In this document: positions 45,018 to 55,220 of the stretch, one piece after another
Position numbering within the stretch: the first letter of the stretch is position 1
How the letters are laid out: each line of letters opens with the position of its first letter
Assembly: GCF_000389635.1 (NCBI RefSeq)
Contig: NC_021182.1
Span: forward strand, 3,286,001 to 3,350,000
Length of the DNA stretch: 64,000 nt
From: Clostridium pasteurianum BC1
Lineage (GTDB): Bacteria; Bacillota; Clostridia; Clostridiales; Clostridiaceae
Reading direction: 5' to 3'
Notes under the pieces: generated by a model
What the model was told of the DNA's origin: nothing
Databases searched by the model: none
The model's input: the letters and a program-made list of their open reading frames with translations, nothing else
Position numbers and translations under genes: made by a program

Positions 45018-45665
45018 TTACTTAGGCATATTAAAATTAATATCCTTACCTCTCATTCTATAGGCCTCTTCTATCATTTCAACTTTAAAGTCCTCTTCAT
45101 CCATTTCTAAATCCACATGGTTCATTATACTGGCAATGGAAAATTGTGCTACTTTTTTAATAAGCTTTACTCTATACATTTCCATCAGTTCTTCTTCAAT
45201 ATCACTTTGAGATTTCACCAAATCTTTATCCACTATATGTTTAACAGTAATATTCTTTTTTTTCAAATCATATCCTATTAAAATAGCTCTGTGACAATTT
45301 AAAGGCTCTTTTTCAGCACACATAATTGCTATATTATATCCTTTGTCTATACCATCAATTAATCTTGCAATTCCCATTTTATAGCTATTATTTTTTCTTA
45401 TAGCTTCATAGCATATTATGCCCTGTTCATCAATACACTCTTCATTTTTTGCTCCTAATTCTTTTCCCATGTATATATAATATATTCCCTGCTTATTCAA
45501 TACCTTTTTAATATTATCACTATTATAAACTATTGTTTTTTCACCTTTACTATAGGGCACAGATCTTACGTCTACTACACAATTAATTTCATAATCCAGC
45601 AATAGCCTCATGAAGTCGTCTATTTTTCTATTAGAATAACCTATACTATAACATAAATTTTTCAT
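45018..45665 (-). CDS. DUF488-family protein
   Basis: The core begins MKNLCYSIGYSNRKIDDFMR, so I prefer the ATG at 45665 over a GTG 69 bases upstream that lacks a site. DUF488 motifs are present: CVVDVRSVPYSKG and CAEKEPLNCHRAIL. The family is linked to nucleic-acid or nucleotide-related enzymes but has no settled function. Length about 215 residues is normal. It stands between the nuclease and PfpI genes on the same strand, with a short gap on each side. Confidence 0.75.
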   Translation of the reverse strand: MKNLCYSIGYSNRKIDDFMRLLLDYEINCVVDVRSVPYSKGEKTIVYNSDNIKKVLNKQGIYYIYMGKELGAKNEECIDEQGIICYEAIRKNNSYKMGIARLIDGIDKGYNIAIMCAEKEPLNCHRAILIGYDLKKKNITVKHIVDKDLVKSQSDIEEELMEMYRVKLIKKVAQFSIASIMNHVDLEMDEEDFKVEMIEEAYRMRGKDINFNMPK

Positions 45666-45773
45666 AAGATATAAAAGCCTAATTTTACCTTTCTTAAAGA
45701 ATACTAATTTTATATGAAAGCTTTTAACAAGCACAACACCATTAAAGATTTAGCTTTGCCCCAAGGCAGTCTT

Positions 45774-46328
45774 TTATTTCTTCACCGCTTCAGTAGTTGA
45801 AAAGCTTTCGCTATTTAAATAGTCTAAAATACTCCTCATAAACTGCGGGAGATTCCCGGGTATCTTGGCACTGACAATATTCCTATCTACAAAATTTCCT
45901 TCACATGTGTAATCTCCACCTGCATTTATTACGTCATCTATTATAGAATCCACACAAGTCAATTTATATCCCTGTATGACATTGGCAGATACAAGTACTG
46001 ATGCACCATGACATATGCATCCAATAACCTTATTACTTTTCGCCATGTCCTTTATAAGACCTTTCACATAAATATTCGCCCTTAATCTATCTGGTGCCCA
46101 TCCTCCAGGCACTATAATTCCATCATACTCTTTTGGATTTATAGTATTAGCATTTTCATCTATATCAATAGTGTAGCCATGCTTCCCTGTATAGCTATCC
46201 TTATTTCCTGTTCCTACAACTGTAACTCTTATTCCTTCTTCTCTTAATCTTAATAACGGATATAAAAGTTCAATATCCTCAAATTCATCTTCTGCAAGTA
46301 CTATAATGCTCTTATCACTCATTTCCAT
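45774..46328 (-). CDS. DJ-1/PfpI-family protein
   Basis: The 184-residue protein has the nucleophilic elbow GCICHGASVL with the cysteine-histidine pair, and VPGGWAPDRLR upstream. These proteins act as proteases, glyoxalases or deglycases. AGGAGTG precedes the ATG by eight bases. It may be co-transcribed with the DUF488 gene. The specific activity cannot be told. Confidence 0.85.
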   Translation of the reverse strand: MEMSDKSIIVLAEDEFEDIELLYPLLRLREEGIRVTVVGTGNKDSYTGKHGYTIDIDENANTINPKEYDGIIVPGGWAPDRLRANIYVKGLIKDMAKSNKVIGCICHGASVLVSANVIQGYKLTCVDSIIDDVINAGGDYTCEGNFVDRNIVSAKIPGNLPQFMRSILDYLNSESFSTTEAVKK

Positions 46329-46689
46329 TTTAACACTCCTCTTAGTATATTATAAACCTTTCATCAAATTGCAGACATTTAAAAATTTTTATCTACCTAG
46401 CAATTACATTTTTCGGCTTATTTTATCTAAAGATAGCAGTTTCACGGCTCTAAATTAGAAATTTTAAAATTTTTTTTAAAAAACCTTATCTTTAGATACA
46501 AAAAATTTTTCCTATATTACTAGTTTATCCGTAATCAGCACTAAGTATCAACAACTTTTTTAATTTTTTTTATTTTTATTGTATAAAATATCTTTATCGG
46601 GGTATCATAAATATCGTAAAGAGGATTTAAAATTATTGTGCAAAGAGTATATTATGATTTCCAATATAGAGGTTGTAATGTATTCGACT

Positions 46690-46852
46690 TAAGGCATCCG
46701 AAAATAAATAATCAGTCAAAGATGCGACGAATATTTTCAATCCAGCAAGGAAACAGGTTCTGATGATAGTAAGCTATCAGAGGGTTCTGTTGACGTAGTG
46801 GGATTCAAAATAGTCTAGCATACTGACTAAATTATTTTTCGAAGATGCCCAA
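46690..46852. repeat. Dispersed repeat family 1, copy D (inverted orientation)
   Basis: It contains taaggcatccgaaaataa, caaagatgcgacgaa, the stems gatagtaagctatc and aacaggttctgatg, and ctagcatactgact. Ends are well kept, and the sequence is close to the reverse complement of copy C. Confidence 0.8.
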
Positions 46853-47279
46853 GGTATATAAGTGGTATGAAAGTGCTATTTATGTGCCGGCGGAAGATTA
46901 TTATAGGTGGTGTAAAGCTATTTATGTGCCGCAAGGTATATATGTGGTTTGTAATTATGTATAATAGTCGAGCTGAGACTGTATAAGTTGCCGAATTACT
47001 TTTTATGACCTTTAAATGGTAAAAAAAGTGTAAGGTTATATAAGGTCAAAAGATCTTATATAGTTTTGAAGGTATTTTATATAATCGAGCCAAGATTTAT
47101 ATGTGTTTTAAAATGCTCTTTAATAGTCGAAAGATTATTATTGGGTGTGTAGAGATGTATATAGGTTGTAACGAAAATAATTTTAAGTTCAATTACACAT
47201 AAGAGGAGAAGAGTGATTTTTTTAATACAAATATGTATTGGAAATTACTCTTTTCTTTTTATTATTTTGGGAATAGTAG

Positions 47280-47427
47280 ATAAATAACTATTTAGTATGT
47301 TAGTTTATTTTGTATTCTACTGTGTCAATAGAACCTTCAGATGGCTCGCTATCATCAGAACCTGTCTCCTTGTATGATTCAAAATATACGTCGCATCTTT
47401 GACTTACTATTTATTTTCAGACGCCTA
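47280..47427. repeat. Dispersed repeat family 1, copy E (left end eroded)
   Basis: It keeps ataaataac, ctcgctatcatcagaacctg and cgtcgcatctttgact. The outer left end is lost. Orientation equals copies A and C. Confidence 0.75.
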
Positions 47428-47535
47428 ATACTATTAACCTTGTAAAAGCAAATTATCTTCAAGGAATTTGATTATCATAAAAAAAATTCTCGCATATAAT
47501 ATTAAGGTGTAAAAATATGTGAAAGGTGAATTTAT

Positions 47536-48180
47536 ATGGCTTTTAATCCTTATGAAAATTATTTTAGGCATACAGTCCCTGTTTCCTATGTAAGAGCACT
47601 GCATGCTAGCCCTAATTCCCCAGCTGTGGACATCTATCTAAATGATACTAAACTAGTTGAAAATCTTTCTTATGAAGAGTTTACAGAATATTTATCCGTT
47701 AAACCTGGTAACTATACTGTTAAGGTGTATCCAGCAGGTAACACTCATAATTTACTACTTAGTAAAAATGTTACTATTCCACCAAGCTCTATTTCTACTA
47801 CAGCTATAGTAGGCATACTTCCAAATATAAGCCTATTGCCTTCTGCGGAACCAAAAGGTCCTGTAATTCCAGGTAAGCTTTTTCTTAGATTTGGTAACCT
47901 GTCACCTAATTCACCGAATTTGAATTTAACCCTTGCAAATGGAACAGTTCTTTTCAGAAATGTAGCCTTCAAAGGTGTAACAGATTATGCATCTCTTATT
48001 CCTGGAATTTATCATTTCCAATTAAGAGATGCTAACACAAATAAGGTTCTATTAGATGCGCCTAATATAAGACTTAGAGAAAATAGATTTTACAGCATAT
48101 ATGCAGTAGGCCTTTTAGGCGGCAATCCACCACTGAGAATACTAGTACCACTGGACGGAAATTCATACTTAAAGTTTTAA
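47536..48180 (+). CDS. DUF4397-domain protein
   Basis: The 214-residue protein carries two DUF4397-like repeats: VRALHASPNSPAVDIYLND (about residues 19-37) and a second starting near residue 120 (LRFGNLSPNSPNLNLTLANG). Both share the S-P-N-S-P and Y.V..G.Y..KV patterns. Such domains are usually surface or secreted beta-sandwich proteins, but no signal peptide is visible, which is typical for the spore-related clostridial versions. GAAAGGTG precedes the ATG. Function unknown. Confidence 0.75.
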   Translation: MAFNPYENYFRHTVPVSYVRALHASPNSPAVDIYLNDTKLVENLSYEEFTEYLSVKPGNYTVKVYPAGNTHNLLLSKNVTIPPSSISTTAIVGILPNISLLPSAEPKGPVIPGKLFLRFGNLSPNSPNLNLTLANGTVLFRNVAFKGVTDYASLIPGIYHFQLRDANTNKVLLDAPNIRLRENRFYSIYAVGLLGGNPPLRILVPLDGNSYLKF

Positions 48181-48239
48181 AGGTATTGACACTATTTTTC
48201 TATTATATTATTATAAGTATATCTAGTAATGCCTTTCGT

Positions 48240-48410
48240 TCTTTGAGGATGAGAGGCTTTAATTTTATCCGATGACTACCTACTCTAATACTCACCTTTT
48301 CTTCAAAGTGAGAATAAAGAGTGGCTACGTCCCTAGATAACGACTTCTAAGCATTATATGGAATAAAAACTCCACCTGATGCTAAGAATTCTGTTTATGT
48401 TAGGAATAAA
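48240..48410 (-). repeat. Dispersed repeat family 2, copy c (inverted)
   Basis: Read on the minus strand it runs cataaacagaattcttagca, ggtggagtttttattcca, agaagtcgttatctaggg, actttgaagaaaa, gtagtcatcggata. These blocks match copy d almost throughout. It lies in the leader of gltX. Confidence 0.75.
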
Positions 48411-48435
48411 TTTAAATTTCATAGGAGTGAGTAAA

Positions 48436-49902
48436 ATGGCTGCAAAAGAAGTTAGAACCAGATTTGCACCAAGCCCAACAGGGTATATGCATATTGGTAA
48501 TCTTAGAACCGCACTATATACTTATTTGATTGCAAAGCATGAAGGTGGTAAATTTATACTTAGAATTGAGGATACAGATCAAGAACGTTTTGTTGAAGGT
48601 GCTGTAGATATTATATATAAAACTTTGGCATTTACCGGTCTTGTACATGATGAAGGCCCTGATATAGGCGGTCCTGTAGGTCCTTATGTACAAAGTGAAA
48701 GAAGAGGCTTATATTTAGATTATGCTAAAAAACTAGTTGAAAAAGGTGAGGCTTATTACTGTTTCTGCTCAAAAGAAAGATTAGATATATTAAAGGTGAA
48801 CTCAGAAGCTTTAAAAAGACCTTTTAAATATGATAAGCACTGTATGCATCTTTCAAAAGAAGAAGTACAGGAAAAATTATCTCAAGGCATTCCCTATGTT
48901 ATAAGACAAAATAATCCTACTACAGGAACTACTACCTTTGATGACGTTATATACGGAAAAATTTCTGTGGATAATTCTGAACTGGATGATATGATTCTTA
49001 TTAAATCTGACGGATATCCTACATATAATTTTGCAAATGTTGTAGATGATCATCTTATGGGAATAACTCATGTAGTAAGAGGAAATGAATATCTTTCTTC
49101 TGCTCCTAAATATAACAGACTCTATGAGGCCTTTGGATGGGATGTTCCTGTTTACGTTCACTGCCCTCCTATAATGAAGGATATTCATAGTAAACTTAGT
49201 AAAAGAAATGGAGACGCTTCTTTTGAAGATTTAGTTAATAAAGGTTATTTAAAGGATGCTATTGTAAACTATATAACACTTCTCGGTTGGAATCCTGAAG
49301 GTGAAAATGAAATATTCAATCTTGAAGAATTAGTAAAGATTTTTGATTATAAGACCATCAATAAATCACCAGCAATATTTGATCCTGTAAAACTTAGATG
49401 GATGAATGGTGAATATATAAGACGAATGTCACCAGAAGAATTCCACACTCTTGCACTACCTTATTATAAAGATACTATAACTAAAGCTACTTTAGACCTT
49501 ATAAAAATAAGTGAGCTTTTACATACAAGAGTAGAAGTTATGAATGAAATACCAGAGATGGTAGATTTCTTTAATGAACTTCCTGACTATGATATAGAAA
49601 TTTATACTCATAAAAAAATGAAGACTAATACAGAAAATTCATTGGTAAGTCTTACTAAATCTCTTCCTATACTTGAAGCCTTAGGACAATGGGATGTTAA
49701 TAGCATCCATGATTCCATGATGCAGCTTGCTAAGGATATGGAAGTTAAAAATGGAATAGTTTTATGGCCACTAAGAACTGCTCTTTCTGGTAAGAAATTC
49801 ACTCCTGGCGGAGCCTTTGAAATAGCTGATATAATAGGAAAAGCTGAGTCCATAGAGAGAATCAAAGTAGGTATAGAGAAATTAAAGGCTGCTTTAGCTT
49901 AA
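48436..49902 (+). CDS. gltX: Glutamyl-tRNA synthetase
   Basis: The enzyme charges tRNA-Glu (and in many Gram-positives tRNA-Gln). I use the ATG at 48436, seven bases after AGGAGTG, giving 488 residues; an upstream frame extension contains family-2 repeat sequence. Class I motifs are clear: HIGH form [11 protein letters not shown] and KMSKS form SKLSKRNGD. Length is usual. It probably has its own promoter in the repeat-containing leader, and a terminator follows. Confidence 0.93.
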   Translation: MAAKEVRTRFAPSPTGYMHIGNLRTALYTYLIAKHEGGKFILRIEDTDQERFVEGAVDIIYKTLAFTGLVHDEGPDIGGPVGPYVQSERRGLYLDYAKKLVEKGEAYYCFCSKERLDILKVNSEALKRPFKYDKHCMHLSKEEVQEKLSQGIPYVIRQNNPTTGTTTFDDVIYGKISVDNSELDDMILIKSDGYPTYNFANVVDDHLMGITHVVRGNEYLSSAPKYNRLYEAFGWDVPVYVHCPPIMKDIHSKLSKRNGDASFEDLVNKGYLKDAIVNYITLLGWNPEGENEIFNLEELVKIFDYKTINKSPAIFDPVKLRWMNGEYIRRMSPEEFHTLALPYYKDTITKATLDLIKISELLHTRVEVMNEIPEMVDFFNELPDYDIEIYTHKKMKTNTENSLVSLTKSLPILEALGQWDVNSIHDSMMQLAKDMEVKNGIVLWPLRTALSGKKFTPGGAFEIADIIGKAESIERIKVGIEKLKAALA

Positions 49903-49912
49903 AGATTTAATA

Positions 49913-49957
49913 AAAAACAGTTTAGTGCTAATATGAATTAGTCCTAAACTGTTTTTC
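49913..49957. terminator. Terminator between gltX and the lactate dehydrogenase operon
   Basis: aaaaacagtttag pairs with ctaaactgttttt across a loop; it can stop both converging transcripts. Confidence 0.8.
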
Positions 49958-49998
49958 ATTGTACAAAGCTTTATAAGCGGTACATTAATTAATGTACT

Positions 49999-51396
49999 TT
50001 ATTCACATACCTTCCCTGGATTTAAAATATTTTCTGGATCAAAAGCTGTCTTTATTCCTCTCATTACAGACATATATTCCTCACCATATTGCTTGAATAT
50101 ATATTTTCTCTTAGCATATCCAATTCCATGCTCTCCAGATACCAAGCCTTTAAGTTCAATTGCCTTGTTATACATAGCATCAAAAACTTTAAGAAGTTTA
50201 TTTTTCCATAAATCCTTTGATAAATCATCTCTAAGTATATAAACATGTAGATTTCCATCTCCAGCATGGCCAAAGCTTCTTATTCTTACATTAAATTCAT
50301 TTTGAAGTTCATCTGTATAGTTAATAAATTCTGCAACTTTATTTCTTGGAACTACTACATCACATTCATCCATTTCTGTAGTAGATGCCTTAACTGCCTC
50401 TAGAAAAGCTCCTCTAGCTGACCATACAGCTTCTTTTCTTTCATCTGTATCAACTATAAATACATCAAAGGCTCCCTCTTCAATACATATCTTTGCCACT
50501 TTATCATAAGCTTCTTCTATTTCTTCCTTACTATTTCCATCAAAGGTTAAAAGCAAATATGCATCTGAAGAATTGTCAGGAAATTTTTTGCCAAGGAATT
50601 TTTCTGCTGATAATATTACTTCTCTTTGCATAAATTCTATGGCTGTAGGTATTGCCTTAGACTTTATTATTTTAGGTACTGTTCCTATGGCCTTATTTAA
50701 GTCTGGGAAAGGTACAAGTAAGCTTATGGCTTTTTTAGGTAATGGTAATAGTCTAAGTACTGCCTTTGTTATTATACCTAAAGTTCCCTCTGAGCCTACC
50801 AATAAATCCTTTAAACTATATCCTGAACTATTTTTAACTACTTTACCACCAAGTTCAAGCACTTTGCCACTGGGTAGGACTACTTCTAGACCTCTTACAT
50901 AATCCCTTGTGACGCCGTATTTAACAGCTCTCATCCCCCCTGCATTTGTGCTTATGTTTCCACCAATTGTAGCAGATTTTTCTCCTGGATCTGGTGGATA
51001 AAATAAATCATTCTCCTCTACAAATTTACTTATCTCCATCAAGAGAACTCCTGGTTCCACAGTAAGGGTAAGATTCTCCTCATCTAATTCAAGTATTTTA
51101 TTCATACCTGTAAGGTTTATCATTATTCCACCCTCTAAAGGTACTGAGGATCCTACAAGCCCTGTACCAGACCCCCTAGCTACCACTGGGATATCATTTT
51201 TATAGGCATACTCCATTATTTTTGAAACCTCTTCTGTAGTAAGTACATTCAAAAGTAGGTCTGGCATATTACTTACTCCACCTAATTCATCATGACTAAA
51301 GTCTTCACTTATCTCTTCCTTTGTAAAGGTTCTATTTTCACCTACAATAGATTTTAAATATTCTACATCTTTTGAATCAATAACTTTATAAGACAT
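49999..51396 (-). CDS. FAD-linked lactate dehydrogenase subunit (LctD-like)
   Basis: The 465-residue flavoprotein has a PCMH-type FAD-binding domain ([40 protein letters not shown]) and a FAD-oxidase C-terminal domain ending near [12 protein letters not shown]. In Acetobacterium-type operons this protein with EtfAB oxidises lactate to pyruvate using NAD while driving electrons from ferredoxin (electron confurcation). It starts two bases after the EtfA stop, so it is co-transcribed. Glycolate oxidase-like GlcD proteins are similar, but the EtfAB partners support lactate. Confidence 0.85.
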   Translation of the reverse strand: MSYKVIDSKDVEYLKSIVGENRTFTKEEISEDFSHDELGGVSNMPDLLLNVLTTEEVSKIMEYAYKNDIPVVARGSGTGLVGSSVPLEGGIMINLTGMNKILELDEENLTLTVEPGVLLMEISKFVEENDLFYPPDPGEKSATIGGNISTNAGGMRAVKYGVTRDYVRGLEVVLPSGKVLELGGKVVKNSSGYSLKDLLVGSEGTLGIITKAVLRLLPLPKKAISLLVPFPDLNKAIGTVPKIIKSKAIPTAIEFMQREVILSAEKFLGKKFPDNSSDAYLLLTFDGNSKEEIEEAYDKVAKICIEEGAFDVFIVDTDERKEAVWSARGAFLEAVKASTTEMDECDVVVPRNKVAEFINYTDELQNEFNVRIRSFGHAGDGNLHVYILRDDLSKDLWKNKLLKVFDAMYNKAIELKGLVSGEHGIGYAKRKYIFKQYGEEYMSVMRGIKTAFDPENILNPGKVCE

Positions 51397-51397
51397 A

Positions 51398-52597
51398 TTA
51401 TAGCGCCTCCTTATAGCTCTTTACGTCCTTAATCAGTTCTGGAAGAATTTCATACAAATCTCCTACTATACCATAATTGGCAACATTAAATATTGGTGCA
51501 TTAGGATCTTCATTAACTGCAAAAACATATTCCGATCCATCCATACCAGCAGTAAATTGTACTGCACCAGATATTCCAAATGTTATAATAAGCTTTGGTT
51601 TAACAGTTCTTCCACTTAAACCTATTTGCCTTCTTGCATCTCCCCAACCTGCTTCTATTAATGGTCTTGTAAAGGCTACCCTAGCTTCAAGCAGTTCTGC
51701 CAATTCATTTATCTTTTCAATATCTTTCTCTGATTTTATGCCTCTTCCTATTGCAATTATAGTATCAGCATCAGATATATTATCCTCAACCTCTTTCTTT
51801 TTTACCTCTAATACTCTAATTCCTGAGTTGAATTTTTCTCTATCTATATTACAGGCGGTTATTTTACCAGTCTTCTCTTCGCTTCTTTCTGGAGCATTCA
51901 TGACCTTATATCTTACTGTGGCCATCTGAGGTCTATGATTAGGATTAATTATTTGAGCCATTATATTTCCACCAAAGGCAGGTCTTATCTGTACTAAATC
52001 AGTATTTTCTTTCATCTCAAGAATTGTACAGTCTGCTGTAAGTCCAGTTTTAAACCTTGCTGCTATTCTTGGTGCCAAAGATCTTCCAACAGTTGTAGCT
52101 CCAACCAGTATAGTTGAAGGTTTTACTTTATTTATAAAATCCTCTGCTGCTGCTGTATAAGGTTCTATTCTAAAATCTTCAAGTTCTTCATAATCGTAAA
52201 CAAATACCTCATCTACTCCATAATGCAGCAGTTCTTCTGCCTTATTTAAAATGTTATGTCCTATAAATACAGCATATACGGGATGATTTATCTTCTCAGC
52301 TAGCTCCTTAGCTTTTCCAATTAATTCAAAGGTTACAGGATGTATGTTTCCCTCTACGTGATCCACATAAACTGCTACGCCTCTCCATAGGCTTTTGTCT
52401 ATGCTTTCAACCTTATCTTCTATAAATTCTACAACTCCCTTAGGGCCCTTTCTAATGCAAAGCTTACACATTTTACAGCCTGCATTCATTTCAATTTTTC
52501 CGTTCTTTTCTTCTATTGCTCCAAAGGGACATATTTTAATTAAATCCCTTACAATTTCCGGTGTTAATTTTTCTTCATGTACAAATAACTTTCCCAT
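51398..52597 (-). CDS. Electron-transfer flavoprotein alpha subunit with N-terminal Fe-S domain
   Basis: The 399-residue protein has an N-terminal ferredoxin-like part with cysteines in KICPFGAI and [12 protein letters not shown] (residues about 20-50), then the EtfA domain. The FAD site is in the C-terminal block [18 protein letters not shown] and [20 protein letters not shown]. Fe-S-fused EtfA is typical of bifurcating lactate dehydrogenase systems. AAGGAG precedes the ATG. A family-1 repeat separates it from etfB. Confidence 0.88.
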   Translation of the reverse strand: MGKLFVHEEKLTPEIVRDLIKICPFGAIEEKNGKIEMNAGCKMCKLCIRKGPKGVVEFIEDKVESIDKSLWRGVAVYVDHVEGNIHPVTFELIGKAKELAEKINHPVYAVFIGHNILNKAEELLHYGVDEVFVYDYEELEDFRIEPYTAAAEDFINKVKPSTILVGATTVGRSLAPRIAARFKTGLTADCTILEMKENTDLVQIRPAFGGNIMAQIINPNHRPQMATVRYKVMNAPERSEEKTGKITACNIDREKFNSGIRVLEVKKKEVEDNISDADTIIAIGRGIKSEKDIEKINELAELLEARVAFTRPLIEAGWGDARRQIGLSGRTVKPKLIITFGISGAVQFTAGMDGSEYVFAVNEDPNAPIFNVANYGIVGDLYEILPELIKDVKSYKEAL

Positions 52598-52719
52598 AAT
52601 AATCTCCTTCCATGAGTTCCATGCAAATTATAATTATGCATAGAAAATTGAAACACACTAATTAATATAAAAACTATATTTTAACTCTATCTAAAGAATT
52701 AAATTGAAACGTTTTCTAT

Positions 52720-52882
52720 TTAGGCATATTCAAATAAATAACTAGTCAGTATACTAGCCTATTTTGAATCCTACGACCTCAGCAAAACCCTCAGATAGCC
52801 CACTATCCTCGGAACCTGCTTCCTTGTATGATTCAAAATATTCGTCGCATCTTTGACTTACTATTTATTTTCACATGCCTTA
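52720..52882. repeat. Dispersed repeat family 1, copy F (between etfB and etfA)
   Basis: It shows taggcatattcaaataa, ctagtcagtatactag, the nested stems, cgtcgcatctttgact and ttcacatgcctta. The last TTA of the unit is the complement of the TAA stop codon of etfB, so the repeat end supplies that stop. It sits inside a likely operon. Confidence 0.85.
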
Positions 52883-53668
52883 TACGAATTTTAATTCTTT
52901 AAGTTTATCAGCAATTTGTTTACCAACTTCTTCTCCAGTGCCCTGAAATTTTTCTCTCTTAATATCATGTACTGGTGGAAAAATTCTTTCTACCTGAGTT
53001 GGTGAGCCATTTAATCCATATCTATTTTCATTTTGATCCTCAAAATTTTTGAGGCTTATTATTTTTATCTCTCTATCTTTAGTTTCAAGTTTTTTCTTAT
53101 ATGAAGGAAGTCTAGGTTGATTGATATCCTTTTCAACCGTAAGTAAACAAGGATACTGTACTTCTACCTTTTCAATAGTGTTCGGCATGTCCATAGTAAC
53201 TACTATTGAATGCTCCTTAATTTCTATTATATCGATTACATTTGCTATGTGAGGTATACCTAAATATTCAGCCATTTCAGGTCCAACCTGTGCTGTATCT
53301 CCATCAGTAGTCTGTTTTCCACATAATATAAGGTCATAAGGTGCCATCTTTCTTACACCTTGAGATATAGTGTAAGCAGTAGCTAAAACATCTGCTCCTG
53401 CAAATTTTCTATCTGAAATTAGTGCTCCTTCATCTGCTCCCATCATATAGGCTTCTCTTATTACATCCATAGCTTGAGGTGGTCCCATGCTTATTACTTT
53501 AACCTCTCCACCTTTTTTTTCTTTAATATTAAGAGCGGACTCTAAAGCATATAAATCATAAGGATTCATCTTCGTATCTATTCCATCTCTTTTTAGCACT
53601 CCAGTTACTGGGTCAACCTCTACCTTTGATGTACCTGGAACTTGTTTAATGCAAACTAAAATGTCCAT
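52880..53668 (-). CDS. Electron-transfer flavoprotein beta subunit
   Basis: The ATG at 53668 follows GGAGGT by seven bases and starts MDILVCIKQVPGTSKVEVDP, the standard EtfB beginning; a longer frame upstream has no such site. The 262 residues include TKMNPYDLYALESAL and GKQTTDGDTAQVGPEMAEYLG. EtfB binds FAD (or AMP) at the bifurcating site and takes electrons to NAD. It is the first structural gene after the GntR regulator. The final residues LKELKFV end at the repeat boundary. Confidence 0.88.
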   Translation of the reverse strand: MDILVCIKQVPGTSKVEVDPVTGVLKRDGIDTKMNPYDLYALESALNIKEKKGGEVKVISMGPPQAMDVIREAYMMGADEGALISDRKFAGADVLATAYTISQGVRKMAPYDLILCGKQTTDGDTAQVGPEMAEYLGIPHIANVIDIIEIKEHSIVVTMDMPNTIEKVEVQYPCLLTVEKDINQPRLPSYKKKLETKDREIKIISLKNFEDQNENRYGLNGSPTQVERIFPPVHDIKREKFQGTGEEVGKQIADKLKELKFV

Positions 53669-53889
53669 TAATATTACCTCCAACACATATTTTATTGGTA
53701 AGATGGTATTACCATTATCAATAATTTTTCGGAAGAACAACTTTGTTCTTCCATATTTATATAATAGCACATACTTTTTCACAATTCCATAATAGTTATT
53801 TATTTAACAAAGTTTTTTATATTAGAAAAATTTTTCATTTTTATCTACATATTGTAATAAATTATCTTCATTAGTAAAATATATATTTT

Positions 53890-54010
53890 ATTATAAATCT
53901 CTAATTTCATAATCAAACATTTTTTTAACTACAATGCCTTTTAATTTTATATCTTAAGGCACAAATTTATATATCAAGTTGATTATCTATAATTATTGCT
54001 TAAATATACA
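53890..54010. repeat. Dispersed repeat family 3, copy 2
   Basis: The stretch atttcataatcaaacat through gattatctataatt matches 40600-40735 in block order. It lies between the GntR gene and etfB, where the operon promoter should be. Confidence 0.5.
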
Positions 54011-54037
54011 ATTTAATTGCAAGCTACATACATAGAA

Positions 54038-54748
54038 TTAAGAATAAATATTATCCATCAATATTAAATGTTCTTTTATACAGTCAAGATGCTTTCTCAT
54101 AGCTTTAACTGCTGCCTCTGAATCTCTATCAATTAATGCCTGTAATATATCTTCATGCTGCTCTACTAAAAGCTCTCTGGCCTTAGACTCATTCACTATA
54201 ACCATTCTTGCGTTGACTATAAAAGCATCCATTAAAGAAGAAACAGATCTCAATATATTATTTATCAAAAAATTTCCAGAACATTCAGCTATTTTATAGT
54301 GAAAATTTTTATCAGAAATACTCCTCTCCAATTCATCCTTTGAGTTCTTAAGTTTATCTATAAATCCCTGCAGTACCTCTATATCTTTATCCTTTATATT
54401 TTTTGCTGCAAGAGAAGCCGTTTCCGTTTCAATCATAACTCTTACCTGATGTATCTCCAGAGTACTGCTTTTTTGCAGCATAAACATTACTGATAGAGGT
54501 TCAAAGAGACTGTTTTCAAAATTATCCCTTATAAAATTACCCTCACCCTGTCTGCTTTCAACTAAACCTATAATTTCCAATGCCCTAAGTGCTTCTCTTA
54601 TAGAGGTTCTACTTACCCCTAATTTATCTACAAGCTCTCTCTCGGAGGGAAGCTTATCACCTTTTCTAAGTATTCCTTTGGCTATCATATCCTTTATCTG
54701 TATAATAACCTGTTCATAAACCTTTGTATTCTTTATAGGACTAAACAT
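54038..54748 (-). CDS. GntR/FadR-type regulator (LldR/LctA-like)
   Basis: The 236-residue repressor has an N-terminal winged-helix domain (KVYEQVIIQIKDMIAKGIL, then GDKLPSERELVDKLGVSRTS) and a FadR-type helical ligand domain with the metal-binding residues in FHYKIAE and the HEDILQALIDRD block. It probably senses lactate or a related acid and controls the downstream EtfB-EtfA-LctD genes. Separate transcription is likely, as about 370 bases lie between it and etfB. Confidence 0.85.
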   Translation of the reverse strand: MFSPIKNTKVYEQVIIQIKDMIAKGILRKGDKLPSERELVDKLGVSRTSIREALRALEIIGLVESRQGEGNFIRDNFENSLFEPLSVMFMLQKSSTLEIHQVRVMIETETASLAAKNIKDKDIEVLQGFIDKLKNSKDELERSISDKNFHYKIAECSGNFLINNILRSVSSLMDAFIVNARMVIVNESKARELLVEQHEDILQALIDRDSEAAVKAMRKHLDCIKEHLILMDNIYS

Positions 54749-55013
54749 ATCATCCTGACTTAATATAATATTAAATAGACTTATCTAATCAACATTATTA
54801 CATTATGGACTGAATAATGCAGCAGTAAACATAATGTATCTGCTTACCAAGCTTAATCAGGATTTTTCACCTTCCTTTCAATTTTTTATATTCTATATAG
54901 TATTCTAAGATTTTTATGTATTACTAATTGCTATAATAGTATCTCCATTTAAAGCTGCACACAATAAAACTTTTAATTACAATAATACATAAATTATACT
55001 TACACCAAATCCT

Positions 55014-55150
55014 CTTATAAACAGAATTCTTGGCATCAGGTGGAGTTTTTATTCCAACTCATACTTAGAAGTCGTTATCCAGGGACGTAGTCACTCTCTA
55101 CTCCCACTTTGAAGAAGATGGGAGTAGAGAGTGGATAATCATCGGATAAA
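55014..55150 (+). repeat. Dispersed repeat family 2, copy d
   Basis: It starts tataaacagaattcttggca, then caggtggagtttttattcca, agaagtcgttatccaggga, cgtagtcactctc. The hairpin tctctactcccac / gatgggagtagaga is at about 55097-55135, followed by gataatcatcggataaa. It is the longest clean copy. No gene lies in the rest of the 54749-55220 gap. Confidence 0.75.
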
Positions 55151-55220
55151 TCTTAAAATTACATTCATATCTGACTTTTTAACTACCCCTATCCTAGATA
55201 TTCTACCACTAACTTACACA

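Larger units (their letters stand above)
46329..47535. other. 1.2-kb gene-free region with two family-1 repeats and a GT-rich tract
   Basis: Two family-1 copies in opposite orientation (46690-46852 and 47280-47427) frame a plus-strand tract at about 46853-47200 that is unusually rich in G and T for this genome. It repeats tatttatgtgccg, aaggtatata and cgagc-like words. No frame of more than about 40 codons with a ribosome-binding site was seen. The tract ends near a hairpin-like aagaggagaagag..ctcttttctttt. Confidence 0.6.

Noticed and set aside
46853-47200. Repeated words considered as CRISPR repeats
   Set aside because: Word spacing is irregular and the words are short and variable; no cas gene is nearby.
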